A stretch of DNA of 64,000 nt from Hirudo medicinalis (lineage: Eukaryota > Annelida > Clitellata > Hirudinida > Hirudinidae), in assembly GCA_011800805.1 (NCBI GenBank), contig MPNW01000108.1:244021-308020 (forward strand), in the 5' to 3' direction. The position numbers and the translations under genes were made by a program. The first letter of the stretch is position 1. The number at the start of each line of letters is the position of its first letter. Positions 35,334 to 47,524 of the stretch are shown here, in pieces. Below the pieces are notes generated by a model. That model saw nothing but the letters and a program-made list of their open reading frames with translations. It ran no database searches and was not told the origin of the DNA.

Positions 35334-38300
35334 TCATCATCATCATCATCATTATTATTATTATTATTATTATTATCACTATTACTATTACTATTATATT
35401 GTGATGAACTTTGACTTTTGACTTATTTTATTTGTCACCATTCTTTTCATGGCAACGAATTTATTTTACAAATTTTTTTAACAAATAACAACAAATATTT
35501 TTGAAATGTCATTCATTTCCTTCAGACGACGAAACCAGAGTTGTCTTGAAAAATGTTGATCCAAAAGTACCAGGATCAGATTACATTAACGCCAACTACG
35601 TCAGGGTGAGATATGCTTATCATACGCTTGCTTATCATATGCTTGTTTATCATATGCTTGTTTATTACGCACCTGTTTGTCGTGTACCTGTTTATCATAC
35701 ACCTGCTTCAGGTACAGATACACCTGTGTACTTGCAATATCATTCAACCTTTTATAATAATTGAATTATTACAATTTAAATGTGTAAATGACATTATTGC
35801 AATGTAAATACTTAAATGTCATTATTAACATGTAAATAAGTAGCCGGGCAACAGCGACCAGCACATTCGTCATTCCGCCAAATTGAAAAAAAAACTCAAT
35901 TTGAATCAAATTTACCTTTTACATCCACCTGTCCATCAATCAGCCAGCACTGAAACCTGGATTGGATTTTTCAGGTGAAGGAGGTTGTACCTGAGATGAA
36001 AAGGACTTACATCGCTACTCAGGGATGCGTGAAGAGCACAGTGGAAGACTTTTGGAACATGGTGTGGTACGAGGACATTGTGATCATAGTAATGATCACA
36101 GAACTCGTTGAGAAGCAAAAAGTGATTTTTAAATTTATTTTGTAAATTTTTGTGAATTATGTTTTATTATTCTTCTATTGCATTTTCAGACATTTAATAT
36201 TTTGAATATAAAGAATGTAGTTTTGTTTAATGACATTACTTATGAATCATGACTGTCTTAATGACAACTGCATAATATGACTATTGTTATCCACATAGCA
36301 CTTAATTATAGTGCGATTATTCATGCGCATATTAATTATGAATGTATTTAAATAAATATTAATCGTATATGTTAAAGTATGACATTGTTACAAGCAGTGG
36401 AGTGATGTTGAATGTTTCACAGCACAAATGCCACATGTACTGGCCAAAGGAAGACGATATACTGGCCTTTAAACTGTTCTCTGGACCAATCAGCATCCAC
36501 GTAGAGACGACCACCGAGAGAGAAGATTACATCATCAGAAAGCTTGAAGTGAAGCATGACAATGTCTGCCTTATTTATTTCATAAATACTTTCGTTTGTC
36601 ATTCAAAAGAATGTTATTATCATTTCATCTAATTTGTAAGCCTCATCTTGACGCTCATTTACTCGAAATAATTTAATTGACATAATTATCATTGATTTCA
36701 AGTTCTCCTAAATAGATGGTCCTAAATAGATGGTCCTAAATAGATGGTCCTAAATAGATGGTCGTGCATGAAAGGCTATTTGCAACGCTTTCAATTTTAG
36801 ACATTGACTGGTCTTAAGAGTTAATGGTCAGTATTTCATGATTATCGTCATCATCGTCGACATTATCAGCAACAAGACACTGTAAATTAATTAGTCCTGC
36901 AACGATCCAATAAAAATCTCCTCCCAGCAAAGTACTCGTGAGCAACTACAAAGCGCGTCAAATCCAATTTTTCCCGAAATCACGCGATTCCACCAATCAT
37001 CATTTTAGAAAGTGTGTCAATCTTTCAGGAATCCAGGTCGGTTTATCAGTATCAGCACTTCAAGTGGCCCGACAAGTGCACTCCTAAGGACGTCAGCGGA
37101 AGCATCGAGTTCCTGCTGGAAATCAACGCCAAAGCGAAGGAACTGATGCTACCCGAGGACGCCAACCTTCTCATCCACTGCAGGTGACGACATTATTAAC
37201 ATGTCGTGACTTAACTTAAATAAATTTCAATTGCTTTGAAATCACCATTAACATCGAATTATTGACTGTGGATTAAAATGATTAACTATTAATTGAGACG
37301 ATTAACTATTAATTGAGACGATTAACTATTAATTGAATGAAATGAGAACGAAATGATAAACATTTGAAATAATGTGTCTCCAATGAATTGCACTAGCGCT
37401 GGCATCGGGAGGACGGGTTGCTTCATCCTAATTGACGTCATCATCAACCTCATCAAGTTGAAAGGTTGGATGCCACCGATTGCAAAAAGTTATGTGATGT
37501 AATAATGAGTGATAATAATGAATTCACGATGGTCACGATGTTGAACTTGAATTTAGCTGATCTTTTGAGTGCCTTGTGAAAGTGAAACTTGTCTTGAGCG
37601 CCTACAAGAATATAATAGCACGTGGTATGTGATATTATTAAAAAGAAATACTGATTTAAATGCTATAACACATGTGTAATGGTGTCATATGATATCGATG
37701 TATCCGAATAATAAGTGAAGGCGTTGCAATCGCCCGAGCATTTATGTAGCGCCCATACCCGATGGCGATTCCTGGGTTGCGAACACGACACTTTACGACT
37801 GTTGTCACCCACTGAGATGACATGCACAATTCTATGAAGTAAATGTTATGAGATGGCATGGATTAACATGATTTCCATGAATTATTTATTCTGCTTAAAA
37901 GCCCTTGAGTTTCCATGCCAATATTTCTAACAATTCGCTAGTGTTTTTAAGCATTTTAAGACAATTTCATGCAAAATACTCGAATCGCATGTCGACAATC
38001 ACATGTGAAATTCTACTCCAAAGTTCAGTCGACGGCTTTATTTCCATTTTATCACAGTTTCTAAATGTGCTTTGGCGTGATATATTGATATATTAATATA
38101 TATTGATATATTGGCACTCCGTTGATATTTGTGAAGAATTTAAAACTGAGAGGTTGAAAGGACAAGTTGAGAGGTTGAGATGGAAAATTACTTCCTTTGT
38201 AGGAATAAAAATATTTATTCAATTCATTCATGCATGTATTCGTGACTGTCTTTCTTTTTCTCATGCATTCAAATTTTCCTTGAAGCAAAATATCTTTGTA

Positions 38301-39762
38301 GATATTAAGGACACGACTAGGTAAGCTAGGTAATAATATTTTGTTATAAATATATTATTATATAATATTGGTAGTGGGTATTATGCATAACATTCTAAAT
38401 TCGTATTAGCAGTTCAGATTAATAATATTATATTAAAATAAAAATATTACTATCCATATCATTATCATTACTATTTATATATTTTTAATAGAATTTTAAT
38501 ATAAATAAATATAATATAATTATAAATTAAAGTGATAATCATATTACAATAATTAATAATACAATAACATAATACTGTAATATATTATATTTAATAATAA
38601 TAACATATATATATATATATTAATATTATAATAACGTAATATTATAATATACATAATAATAATAATATTAATATTTGTAATATTATAATTATTATTATTA
38701 TTATTCATTATCGATATTAAAATAAATGCAACAATGTCAGGAATCAATACAAGCGTCAACATTCAGAGGTTACTGTCCTCAATGAGGAACCAGAGAGCAG
38801 GACTTGTTCAGACTGACAAACAATATACTTTCGTGTACAAGGCAGTTCAGTTCTACATCAATAAATGTGTGAAGGTGTGGAGATGTTACTGCTTTCACTG
38901 AAGACTTAATGTGCTCAAATTAATAACTCATTTATTAATAACTTAATTAATAATATATTAATGACTTTTTATCTTTTATTATCTATTTCAATTTAAATAT
39001 TAATTGTGGAACAATTCAGCATTAATTTGCATCCAAATAATTTGTAGATTGGTTAATTCATTTTTGGATTAATTTTTTATTCAAATTTTCAAATGTGGAG
39101 TTCAGTGACAAGTTAGATGAATTAGCGAGCATTCAAATTTAATAAATCACGTATCCAAGCTGAGGGGGGTGACGTGGTTATAATAATTTATTTATTATAT
39201 TTTATGACCTATCATGATAATTTATGCAAAATTTGTGATTAACTCCAGAACCATCCAACCATTGAGGACGGACTTAAGCCACCTGCTCCAATAAGACCCA
39301 AGTAATTTTTAAATGGGAAAATATTTATTATCATATGATAATATTTTATTTATTATGATAATATTTTATTTATTATGATAATATTTTATTTATAATGATA
39401 ATATTTTATTTATTATGATAATATTTAATTTATTATGATAACATTTAATTTTTTACGATAATATTTTATTTATTTATCATTTATCATAACAAAAGCAATT
39501 ATTTTTTTAAATCAATTAATTTAGCTTTTGCAAACGCTTTCTAAGTAAGTAATAGATGAAAAACAACAAGGCATTGATTGAATAACTTCTTTTTGTTGTT
39601 GTCGTGGAATTTAAGCAACTATAAACTACTTTAAGTTATCTTAAAAATATGCAAATATGTTGGTTATTTAATAATAATTAGCATTAATTATTTTAATTTT
39701 ACAATAAATTCGACAGACCATCAGACGACATGTACGAAAATCTGAAACTTTCAAGCCAATGA
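32066..39762 (+). CDS. PTPN11: SH2-domain tyrosine phosphatase, SHP2/corkscrew orthologue (15 exons, 573 aa)
   Basis: Cytosolic phosphatase that acts downstream of receptor tyrosine kinases and promotes Ras-MAPK signalling. Exons: 32066-32073, 32163-32291, 32357-32557, 32615-32780, 32854-32985, 34378-34533, 34829-34934, 35526-35605, 35975-36121, 36423-36563, 37029-37183, 37397-37464, 38741-38874, 39249-39301, 39717-39762; all phases agree. N-SH2 has GSFLIRP and [19 protein letters not shown]2 has RWFHPNL and GAFLVRE. The PTP domain shows [32 protein letters not shown], a WPD loop reading FKWPDKCTP, the P-loop [10 protein letters not shown] split by an intron, and the Q-loop LVQT. The WPD loop keeps the acid Asp but loses the usual HG after it. 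The C-terminus ends YENLKL, a pYxN Grb2-type motif. The first exon carries only 8 coding bases. AATAAA at 39830 and 39837. Confidence 0.95.
33485..34110 (-). mobile_element. LINE 3' fragment in a PTPN11 intron (copy 1)
   Basis: About 600 bases clearly related to 50221-50935, in the same orientation: shared stretches include GAATGACAAAAATGACCTGA, CAGTGAGTCAGATATCTTTT and GTAGCAGCTTTACGAG. Copy 1 lacks about 110 bases present in copy 2, the part encoding the reverse-transcriptase tail. The lower-coordinate end is A/T-rich and would be the 3' tail on the minus strand. Confidence 0.75.
34940..35220. repeat. GGAT-type tetranucleotide repeat
   Basis: ATGGATGG arrays, becoming degenerate towards 35220, directly after PTPN11 exon 7 and inside the following intron. 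Confidence 0.9.
35290..35400. repeat. ATT/ATC microsatellite
   Basis: ATT run interrupted by ATC units, within a PTPN11 intron. Confidence 0.85.
35606..35712. repeat. 15-16-bp degenerate tandem repeat beside a splice donor
   Basis: About seven copies related to GCTTGTTTATCATAT start immediately after the donor of PTPN11 exon 8 (exon ends 35605). The frame through it is open, giving a repeated YHMLV-like peptide, but the phosphatase alignment shows it is intronic. Confidence 0.75.
36707..36762. repeat. 14-bp tandem repeat, 4 perfect units
   Basis: CCTAAATAGATGGT four times head to tail in a PTPN11 intron. Confidence 0.95.
37281..37336. repeat. 20-bp tandem repeat, 2.8 units
   Basis: ATTAACTATTAATTGAGACG repeated in a PTPN11 intron just before the exon carrying the phosphatase P-loop. 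Confidence 0.95.
37721..37850. mobile_element. Short interspersed repeat, copy 1
   Basis: Contains TTTATGTAGCGCCCATACCC and CGAACACGACACTTTACGAC, shared with copies near 56900 and 59340. The first part resembles the TTATATAGCGC-type dispersed repeats seen in many invertebrates. No coding capacity. Confidence 0.55.
38330..38720. repeat. AT/ATT-rich low-complexity block
   Basis: TA and ATT/AAT runs in the intron before the last large PTPN11 exon; Asn/Ile/Tyr-rich frames here are artefacts. Confidence 0.8.
39336..39475. repeat. 20-bp minisatellite, about 7 units
   Basis: TTTATTATGATAATATTTTA units with minor changes in the last PTPN11 intron. Confidence 0.9.
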
Positions 39763-39829
39763 TCACCGATCTTCTTCTCACATTTCTCAATATCTCTCTT
39801 TTCATTCCTCTTGCATTCTTTCATTTCTC

Positions 39830-39842
39830 AATAAATAATAAA
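39830..39842 (+). terminator. Two overlapping-range polyadenylation signals of PTPN11
   Basis: AATAAA at 39830-39835 and again at 39837-39842, about 70 bases after the stop. Confidence 0.55.
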
Positions 39843-39849
39843 CTGTCGA

Positions 39850-41040
39850 CACTTGTTTTTGTATTTCATTGGACATTTACACGATTTGATGAATGATTTC
39901 ATTTATTGGAGAAATGCTTAAATGAATAAATCAATCAATTTGTCTAAAATTTACGGAATCTCCATAAAATTCCTGAGTTACACATATTTAAAAAGCAGAT
40001 TTGATGGGTTCACACGAGGAATTAATTGTTCGTCGATTCACAAGTGCGGTTGTTAATTGCAGTGTTGCAGCATTTGATTCAATTGTTGATTAATTCAATA
40101 TTAATCAATAATGCTTATAAATGCCATTGATTTGATTACAATGTGAATAATATTTTTATTTAATAACGGATAATAATTTAATAATAACTAGTTAGTAAAA
40201 TAATTACCGACGGCAATAAGTTAGCTTCTCAGCAGATCGAGAAAGACTTGTAAGAATTGTTCCAAACTGAGACATAAATCTGAATAAATGTCGTTTTATT
40301 GAATTTCTTCAAATAAATTCAATTTCCCAATTAATCTCAGAACGAGGCCATTAATGACATTAGAAAGTAACACTCAGTCGAAGATGCAACAAAGTGATGA
40401 CATTATTTTTTGTATTTATTTAAATGTGCATCAATTGATATATTCAATGTTTTAAATTTAAGTTAATTTAAATGCAACTATAATGATTACCTAATATTAC
40501 AATTCAATAATTGTTAATTATGAACAACAAATGATAAAGCGTTTAAATTCCCTGGAAATGTTTCAAGCATTCATCACTATGTGTGCTTAAAAACCTTGGC
40601 AAGGGATCTCATTGCTATACTTCAAAGATGAGTTGATGACACTCAGGTCGAAAGTTCAACTTGGAGTGGGGGATCAATTTGATCGCCTCGGACGACCTTG
40701 GACGACCGTGAAAAGCTCTCTCAATCACTGAGATGGAATTCAAAGTTGGACACTTTCCAAGTGCCGGTGATGACGTCATAAGAGATGGAAGAAACCAAAT
40801 CCGCCTCTTAAAAAAAACTACAATCAATCCGTTGGTCTTTTGATCAAAAAACTTTCAAAAAAAATGTTTCCCTTTTATTAGTTTAATTATTAAACCGCCA
40901 TTAAATGAAAATTTGAAGAGTTTATTCTGCATTGTCAGCAATTAAACGATTAAAAAATAATAATTACAATTTTAATGCTTCAAATGATGATTCAAAAACA
41001 GTAAAAGAATTAATGAATTCGTATTTTTTCCTTTTAAAAT
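39850..41040. other. Region between convergent PTPN11 and polycystin-like genes
   Basis: Mostly AT-rich with no gene. A less AT-rich patch at 40620-40815, with a TGACGTCAT-type site near 40771, is open on both strands but was not recognised. Confidence 0.35.
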
Positions 41041-41045
41041 AAAAT

Positions 41046-44000
41046 TTATTGAAAAAGTTCGCATTTCTTGAAGGTCCAAAGGAAGGAAATTGTGAGAATC
41101 TTTAGGGGTTCAAAGATGCAGAATTGGTAGACACACGACATGAAGAGGCTGATGACCCAAATGTTTGCCGCCTCTTTCTGGACGTGTTCATCTCCGCCCA
41201 ACAAAACAATCAAATTGAATGAAAGTATGGAGAGAAGTATGGCACAAAAGATGCAAATCCGTTTCAAATTCTGGGGAACGTTCTTCCACAAATTTTCTTT
41301 GAAATATTTCTTTCTGATGTCGCGTGCCAGTTCTGACATTTCAAAAGATGAACCAGTTTTCAGTTTGTCTCCCTCCGTTGGGGCTGCATTCTGATTGGTC
41401 GAGGAAGCCATGCTGCTGTAACTGGACGAGTTGACCTCCAGGTGTCGAAGTTCAAGGGAAGGTGAAGGATTGTTTGTGGTGGAATCCATTGAAGGCGAAG
41501 GTCGTCCTGTCATTATTGGAGGACTTGAGACGTTCGATCGCTTTTTATGCGACTTGATGCGACCAGGTCTGATAAGTTCGTGGTTGGAAATTAACCTGTC
41601 GTGATGATTAATAAAGTATTTGGTTATCAATTAAACAAATATCAAACATTTAATTTATCAATTGATCAATTAATTAAATTGATTAAATCAATCGATGCAC
41701 AACTGCCTTTAACAATTGAGCAGAATTGATCAACGAACTTGTTGTGATTGCATCGATTTCTTTCAACACTTCCAGCCACGAACCACTTCCCCAAAAGCCG
41801 TATTTCTGAATGACAATGTGCACTCAAAATAATCGCCTCAACTAAATATATATTGGCTCACCTCCTGCGAATATGTCATCGGCACCTCTCAGCAGGCTGG
41901 TGTTTTCTGTTTGCAAAAGCTTCAAGACTTCGTGAACTTCAGGTCTGTTACATCGACCAAACCTCAGCAGCAAATTTGAAAGGTTTGTTTCAGCCTGGTT
42001 GACAATTTTTTCTCTAAAAATCTTTACATCGCTGGTGAATCTTTGATGAAATAGTAGTTGCACGTCCTCCATCTTCAGTTGAACCTCCTCTGAGCATGCC
42101 CCAGTGAGGGCTCTGAGGAAATCTTCCAAGAGGACACTCATTTTTTCCTCGACTATCTTCACCGATTTCTGAACTTCCTGCCAGAGAATTCGTTCGAGTA
42201 TCAAAGGTGAGCATCTTCTCATGGATGAATTCAATGCAAATCTCAAAGATTTTTCTCTGCATTTCCTGCAGGTCAATCGACCCTGACAAAACCTGGTTTC
42301 GTCCAATTTGTCTACTGCGTGAGAAAGCAGACAAATGACATTCATTCCACAAGTCATGCTGTTCTCATTGGAAGAAGAGTGAATAATGAAATGTCCGGAT
42401 GTAGAATTGAAGTTGCAGGCGATTTTGCGTTGTTTAGAGCACAGCTGACACTTTTTCATTTGAGAAGATTTTTTAAATGAGCACAGATGCTTAAAAGAGG
42501 ATAATTGAGAGCAGGCGAATGTGGTCAGGGCATATTTCGTGAATAGAGACGCCATCTTGTTGACTTTAACGAAATCCCTGAAAAATAGGGAAACGTTTCT
42601 TAAAATTTTAACGAAAATAAACTTAAAGTCATCTTCGTCCGTATCTTCGATCAAATCGAGCGCCAAAAAGATCAGACGTGCGCTGAGGTGATCGCTCATT
42701 TCTTTGGATTGGAGTTGGATTTCATCCTCGTGTCCGTGAACAAACTTTCTCCATAACTCAAAACCAATTTTTTGAATCTGAACACTGTTCAGCATCAGAT
42801 CACGCGTGTTTCTGTCCGTGCTTGAGAAAAGTTCCTGAAGGAAATTGAAGCAACTTGCCTGAGGAGGACTGACGTGTTCGTCGAGATGAAAAAATTTCCT
42901 TGCATTATCCCTACGGATTTTCAAGCTAACCATGAGCTGGGAGAAAGCAGTTTCGGTTTCTGACAACATTCCCGCCTTTATTGCCCGGTAACACTCGTCT
43001 GATTGTTTGGACAGGATTTCGCTAATGGAGCAAACAAGGAAGTGTGTCAGAGCTCCAAAATTACTTCCATTCTTTTCTGAAACGACCTGGTTCAAATTTC
43101 TTTGTGATAAGCATGTTCTCAAGTAAATACTCAGAACGTCACTTAGTTTCGTGAAGTCCTCATCCAATTTCCCTCTCTCCAATATGTCTTCGGCTTTAAC
43201 TCGGAACGTCCTCAAACGGGGAAGAAAATTCACAACAAAATGTGCCTCTTCCGATCGACAATATTCTTCTCGTAGTTTTACGTTTTCCAAACATTTCTGC
43301 CAAACATCAGCTAAAATTCTGTTGAAGAATGCTTCACTCGAATGAATCTTGGACTTGGGATTTTTAAAAATAGAATTGGGAAAAGTTTCATTTTGATCGA
43401 ATCGAAGCAAGCATTCATATGCGAGCATTTCCAATGTACGATTGATGGAAGTCATCTGTCTTTCCACGTCAAGCTCGTCTGTGCTTGCAGTGACGTGATT
43501 GCCTTCACCCACGATTTTTACGATCTGCCCTGAGAGGAGAAGGGGTGACTCCTCAAATTGATTTCTGATTTGTCCTCGTTCAAATGGGAAGGAGTGCTGA
43601 AGTCTGGAATGGCCTGCCTTTTTTTTCATCAGTTTCATTCTTTTCCATGCAGAACTTCCATACAATTTGACCAACCTTGCGAGATCGAGAGTCTTGTTTG
43701 TTTTCCTTCCTCTCGACAAACACTTTCTCCGACGTCTCATATTTTCTCTCGGCATGAATCGAGGAGCAAACTTCGTGTCGGTGCACAAATTGCCGGAATT
43801 GTTGCTGCTCCAGTTTCTAGCCAGGACTTCAAATTCCATCCTGCCGACGTCATCCGCCATGAAAGTCGATCCCAACTCTGACGCGTTGTTTTGATTTTTC
43901 CCCGTTTGTTTCTTGACTTCAACTGGAGTAAAATTCTGGAGGATGCTGGTGCTGGCGATGGAAAAACGTCTGTAGTTGAGTTGGAGGAAGGTGGTCAAAG

Positions 44001-44242
44001 AAGTAGCAATAAGGACTGCTACCAACATTGCCATCACGTGACTAGCGGAGAAGACGACCGTGTTACCCTGATCAATCCTGACGTAGAAGAGGAGGAGGAG
44101 CATGAGGCAGGAGACCAACAAGTAGCAGAGGAAGACGTTGACAAGGACATCCAGGAATTTGTCCGTGTGCCTCGTTGTGAAGCGACTCAACCACAAAAAA
44201 GTCTCCAACGCTGATGCTCTGATGTTGTGCCGGAGTAGCCTG

Positions 44243-44273
<31 letters not shown>

Positions 44274-45863
44274 TTTTAAATATTTCACGTTCACATTTGT
44301 ACTTTAGTTTTGTTTGCTTAAGTTTGATGTTCATAAAAATCAAATGAAATTAAGTACAACACTTAAAATTTCTTTTAAGTGCAACTGTCGTCAATCAATT
44401 TTTATTCTTCTGCCGTTCTAAAATATCGAAGTCATTTCAATAGTTGAATCATTACGATGTCATTAACTAAGCTAAAAATTAATTATTCTAAATAATCATT
44501 AATAAGTAAATATTAGATCATTAATAGTTAATGATTACAAATTAAATAAATAAATTTAATTTAATATAATCAATTTGTGATACAACAACAATAATAATAA
44601 ATCCTACTGCAAGTATTTCGTCTGTTTACCCGCCATCACTGACTCTGAATACCCGGACACAGCGGTGAGACACCGTTCGACGGGGAAGTAATGGAAGGAG
44701 GAGTCACTGAGGACATGGACTGTTACGTAACTTAGGCCCCTGGAAATAATTATTCAATCGGTTAATAATTCATGATATTGTAATTGTAATTGTGTGGTGA
44801 AATTAATGTCTTCAGGATTCAATATTTTTAACGATGTTATTGTTAAAAACTATTTATGAAACCATGAATATTTATGAAATCATGAACAGCATTTCAACCA
44901 CAATTATGGACTTGTTTTAAAAACCACAGCGCCTACAAATATCTTTCATTTCAAAGTTTAACAAATTCTTTTGATGATACAAATTTTCCATCGTCATTAT
45001 CATTATCATCATTATCATCTTCATCGTCATTATCATTATCATCATTATCATCTTCATCGTCATTATCATTATCATCATTATCATCTTCATCGTCATTATC
45101 ATTATCATCATTATCATCTTCATCGTCATCACAAGTTCTTTGAGATGTCTCAACAAAACAACGCTCCTTCCACTTCAAAGCACCACAGGTATCCATGGCA
45201 ACAGGTATCCGCGACAACGAACCATTTTGCAAACTTTTCCTGCGACATGAGGTTCACAGAAACTCCGATCAGGTTTCCGACGTGGACTGAAATAAGAGAT
45301 TTTTTAATTTTAATTGATATTTATTTTTAAATTAATTTCTATTAATTTTTTTTTATAATGTTATAAAATAAAAATATTCCGATTTATTTTATATTTTCCA
45401 GCACCAAATTGCAATTTCATTGAAAAGAATTATCACAAAGATCAGCAAAACAAATTAAAAATTTTCGATGTTATTTCGAAATGGAAAAATTGTTAAACTT
45501 ATCCTTTGTAAACAACTTTAAATATTTAAAAAAAAAACTTCTAGGCATGTTTTCAGTCAAGTCATCGACGGACGTCACAAGCATCACAAGAGTGATGGTA
45601 AATCCAGCAACCACAATAACAATGTCATCGTAATTGCAATCATCATCGTCGTCGTCATCATCAGCGGCAGCATCACTTTTCTTCATCGTCATCATCTCAC
45701 AGTAACAAGTTTCAACCTCCGGGATTGATGTGGAAGAAATCATGTGAGCATTTAGAGAAAACAGCCTCCAACTCGTTGTCTGGTTGTGCCGACAATTCGT
45801 AGTCCTCCGTGTTGGCCTGTGTGCCTTGGAGGGAAAATATTACCGTTCCTCTCATGCTTTTGT
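41046..45863 (-). CDS. Polycystin-1-like protein, 3' part: PLAT domain and TM2-TM5, no channel module
   Basis: Exons, 5' to 3': 45863-45717, 45286-45223, 44739-44630, about 44239-41862, 41805-41739, 41595-41046. The first three join in phase into a PLAT domain: GTVIFSLQGTQ, HVGNLIGVSVNLMS, KWGLSYVTVHVLS, FHYFPVERCL. The long exon opens LLRHNIRASALETFLWLSRF, like the hLWlS segment that precedes TM2 in polycystin-1, followed by two hydrophobic segments (TM2, TM3), then about 680 hydrophilic residues with CQLC and CRKC pairs. The last exon has TM4 and TM5 with NIWVISLFMS and FEPLKIL, matching the WL.S.....PLK signature, then stops; the stop overlaps CAATAAA, probably the polyadenylation signal. 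The junction between exon 3 (phase 1) and the long exon is unresolved, so an exon may be missing. Family members normally continue to six more TMs. The 5' end is not in this model. Confidence 0.75.
44991..45129. repeat. 33-bp minisatellite, 4 units, in the polycystin-like gene
   Basis: TCGTCATTATCATTATCATC plus ATTATCATCTTCA repeated four times, in the intron between the second and third PLAT exons. Asp/Asn-rich frames are artefacts. Confidence 0.9.
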
Positions 45864-46154
45864 CTGCAGTGACATTCATACGTTATAAAATGTGATTATG
45901 CATTTCAATTCTTGATGACTAGGACGTTAACAAATATCTTTCAACTCCAAGTTTTGTGGGACAAACGAAACAATTCCAAATTGATAATTTAAAATGAAAT
46001 ACTTCATCACGAACAACACATGAAAGCCGTTTAAAGACAAAGTAAACGTTGTTGTCATTGTTTACTGCAAAATAAACGGCCGAAAGCGTGCGATATTTCA
46101 AATAATCGCTCTCATTTTATCGTCAAACTGCCTTCATACATCATTTAAAATGGG

Positions 46155-46291
46155 TTATTTATTTATTTATTCATTCATTCATTCATTCATTCATTCATTC
46201 ATTCATTCATTCATTCATTCATTCATTCATTCATTCATTCATTCATTCATTCATTCATTCATTCATTCATTCATTCATTCATTCATTCATT
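46155..46291. repeat. ATTC tetranucleotide microsatellite
   Basis: More than 30 ATTC/TCAT units ending at one undetermined base (46292), then directly followed by a different array. Confidence 0.95.
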
Positions 46292-46292
46292 N

Positions 46293-46492
46293 ATAAATAT
46301 ATTTTAACCATAAATATATTTTAACCATAAATATATTTTAACCATAAATATATTTTAACCATAAATATAATTTAATCATAAATATATTTCAATCATAAAT
46401 ATATTTTAATCATAAATATATTTTAATAATAAATATATTTTAATCATAAATATATTTTAATCATAAATATATTTTAACCATAAATATATTTT
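46293..46492. repeat. 17-bp minisatellite, about 12 units
   Basis: ATAAATATATTTTAACC units with C/T changes, adjoining the ATTC microsatellite. Confidence 0.95.
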
Positions 46493-47339
46493 TTTTCTTG
46501 AAAATACTACTTATATTTCCAGGTTATGGCTTCCGCATTTGAGTTAAAATCCCGCTGAACTCTGAAGATGCATTTAAGTGATTCAATAGACGAGGAAAAC
46601 CTGCACTTTACAGTTTTCACTCAGAGGAGGAAATTTCACTTTCACTCAACTTCGTCCAATTGATTGAAATCCGATTGAAAGGTGAAATCCTCAAACACGA
46701 GTGGTGTTATGATATATTCTGCTATGATGAAATCGGGTGCCACAAAACAAATCCTTCACAAAACCCAACGATTCATTAAATTAGGATTAAGTACATTTAT
46801 TTTTGCTGAAAGCGATAGCAAATTGATCAGTTCAACTTTACAGCCAAACACACGTCTTGCTGAAATTTCAAAACTTTTTCGAGATCTGTCTTGAAATCGC
46901 TTTCGACAGAAATGATTTGGTTTTTACATGCAGCCAAATGAAGTTCTTCCGTGCAATATTGATAATAAATATTGAATTTATAATTATTATTGAATGAATT
47001 ATTAATTTTATGAACCTGATTTGCACCCGGTAATAAAAGCCACGACGTAACAGTTTTCTTGGTTTTGCTTGAGAGGATCAAGAAGGAATATGGGACTCTG
47101 AGCACAAAATTATTTCTTAATTATACATAATTATAACGTTGTATTTATTTTAGTAAATTTAATAATAATTATTGAATTGTTATCAATTTATAATATTATT
47201 TAATTAAATCCGATGTATTTACATACATAATTATTATTCTTTAGAAATTAAAGAATGTTCTAACAGAGAAGTGAGAAGTCTTCTGTTAAAGTGGCGAAAC
47301 GACGGGGGGGGGTGTTGCTAAAACACGTAATAAGTGCTT

Positions 47340-47524
47340 TACAACATTGTAAAGAATACACGATGTCAAATGTATTAGCCATGCCCGTGTCTACAGCAGA
47401 GAATGAAAGATCTTTACGTTATGTCGTTTAAAAACCTATTTGAGAAGATGTACATCTGAGAAGACATTAAATGGTTTAACTCTTCTGTATGTGTACACAA
47501 ACTTGACACCAACAGTGGAATCGA
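47340..47524 (+). mobile_element. hAT transposase C-terminal fragment at an assembly gap
   Basis: One frame gives NVLAMPVSTAENERSL, matching the hAT dimerisation motif LPVSTA..ERSFS. After a frame change the next gives RLKTYLRRCTSEKTLNGLTL and LYVYTNL, matching RLKTYLRSTM..ERLNGLALL. The frame change shows decay. The sequence runs into the N stretch, so the element's extent is unknown. Confidence 0.75.

Noticed and set aside
40615..40827. 70-codon minus-strand ORF in a less AT-rich patch
   Set aside because: No recognisable motif, no splice context and no relation to the neighbouring genes; not enough to call a gene.
43558..44214. Several plus-strand ORFs of about 100 codons
   Set aside because: Complement of the long polycystin-like exon; no conserved motifs.
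44951..45330. Asp/Asn-rich, Met/Ile-rich and His/Tyr-rich ORFs
   Set aside because: Produced by the 33-bp minisatellite; the real coding part there is the PLAT exon 45286-45223 on the minus strand in another frame.
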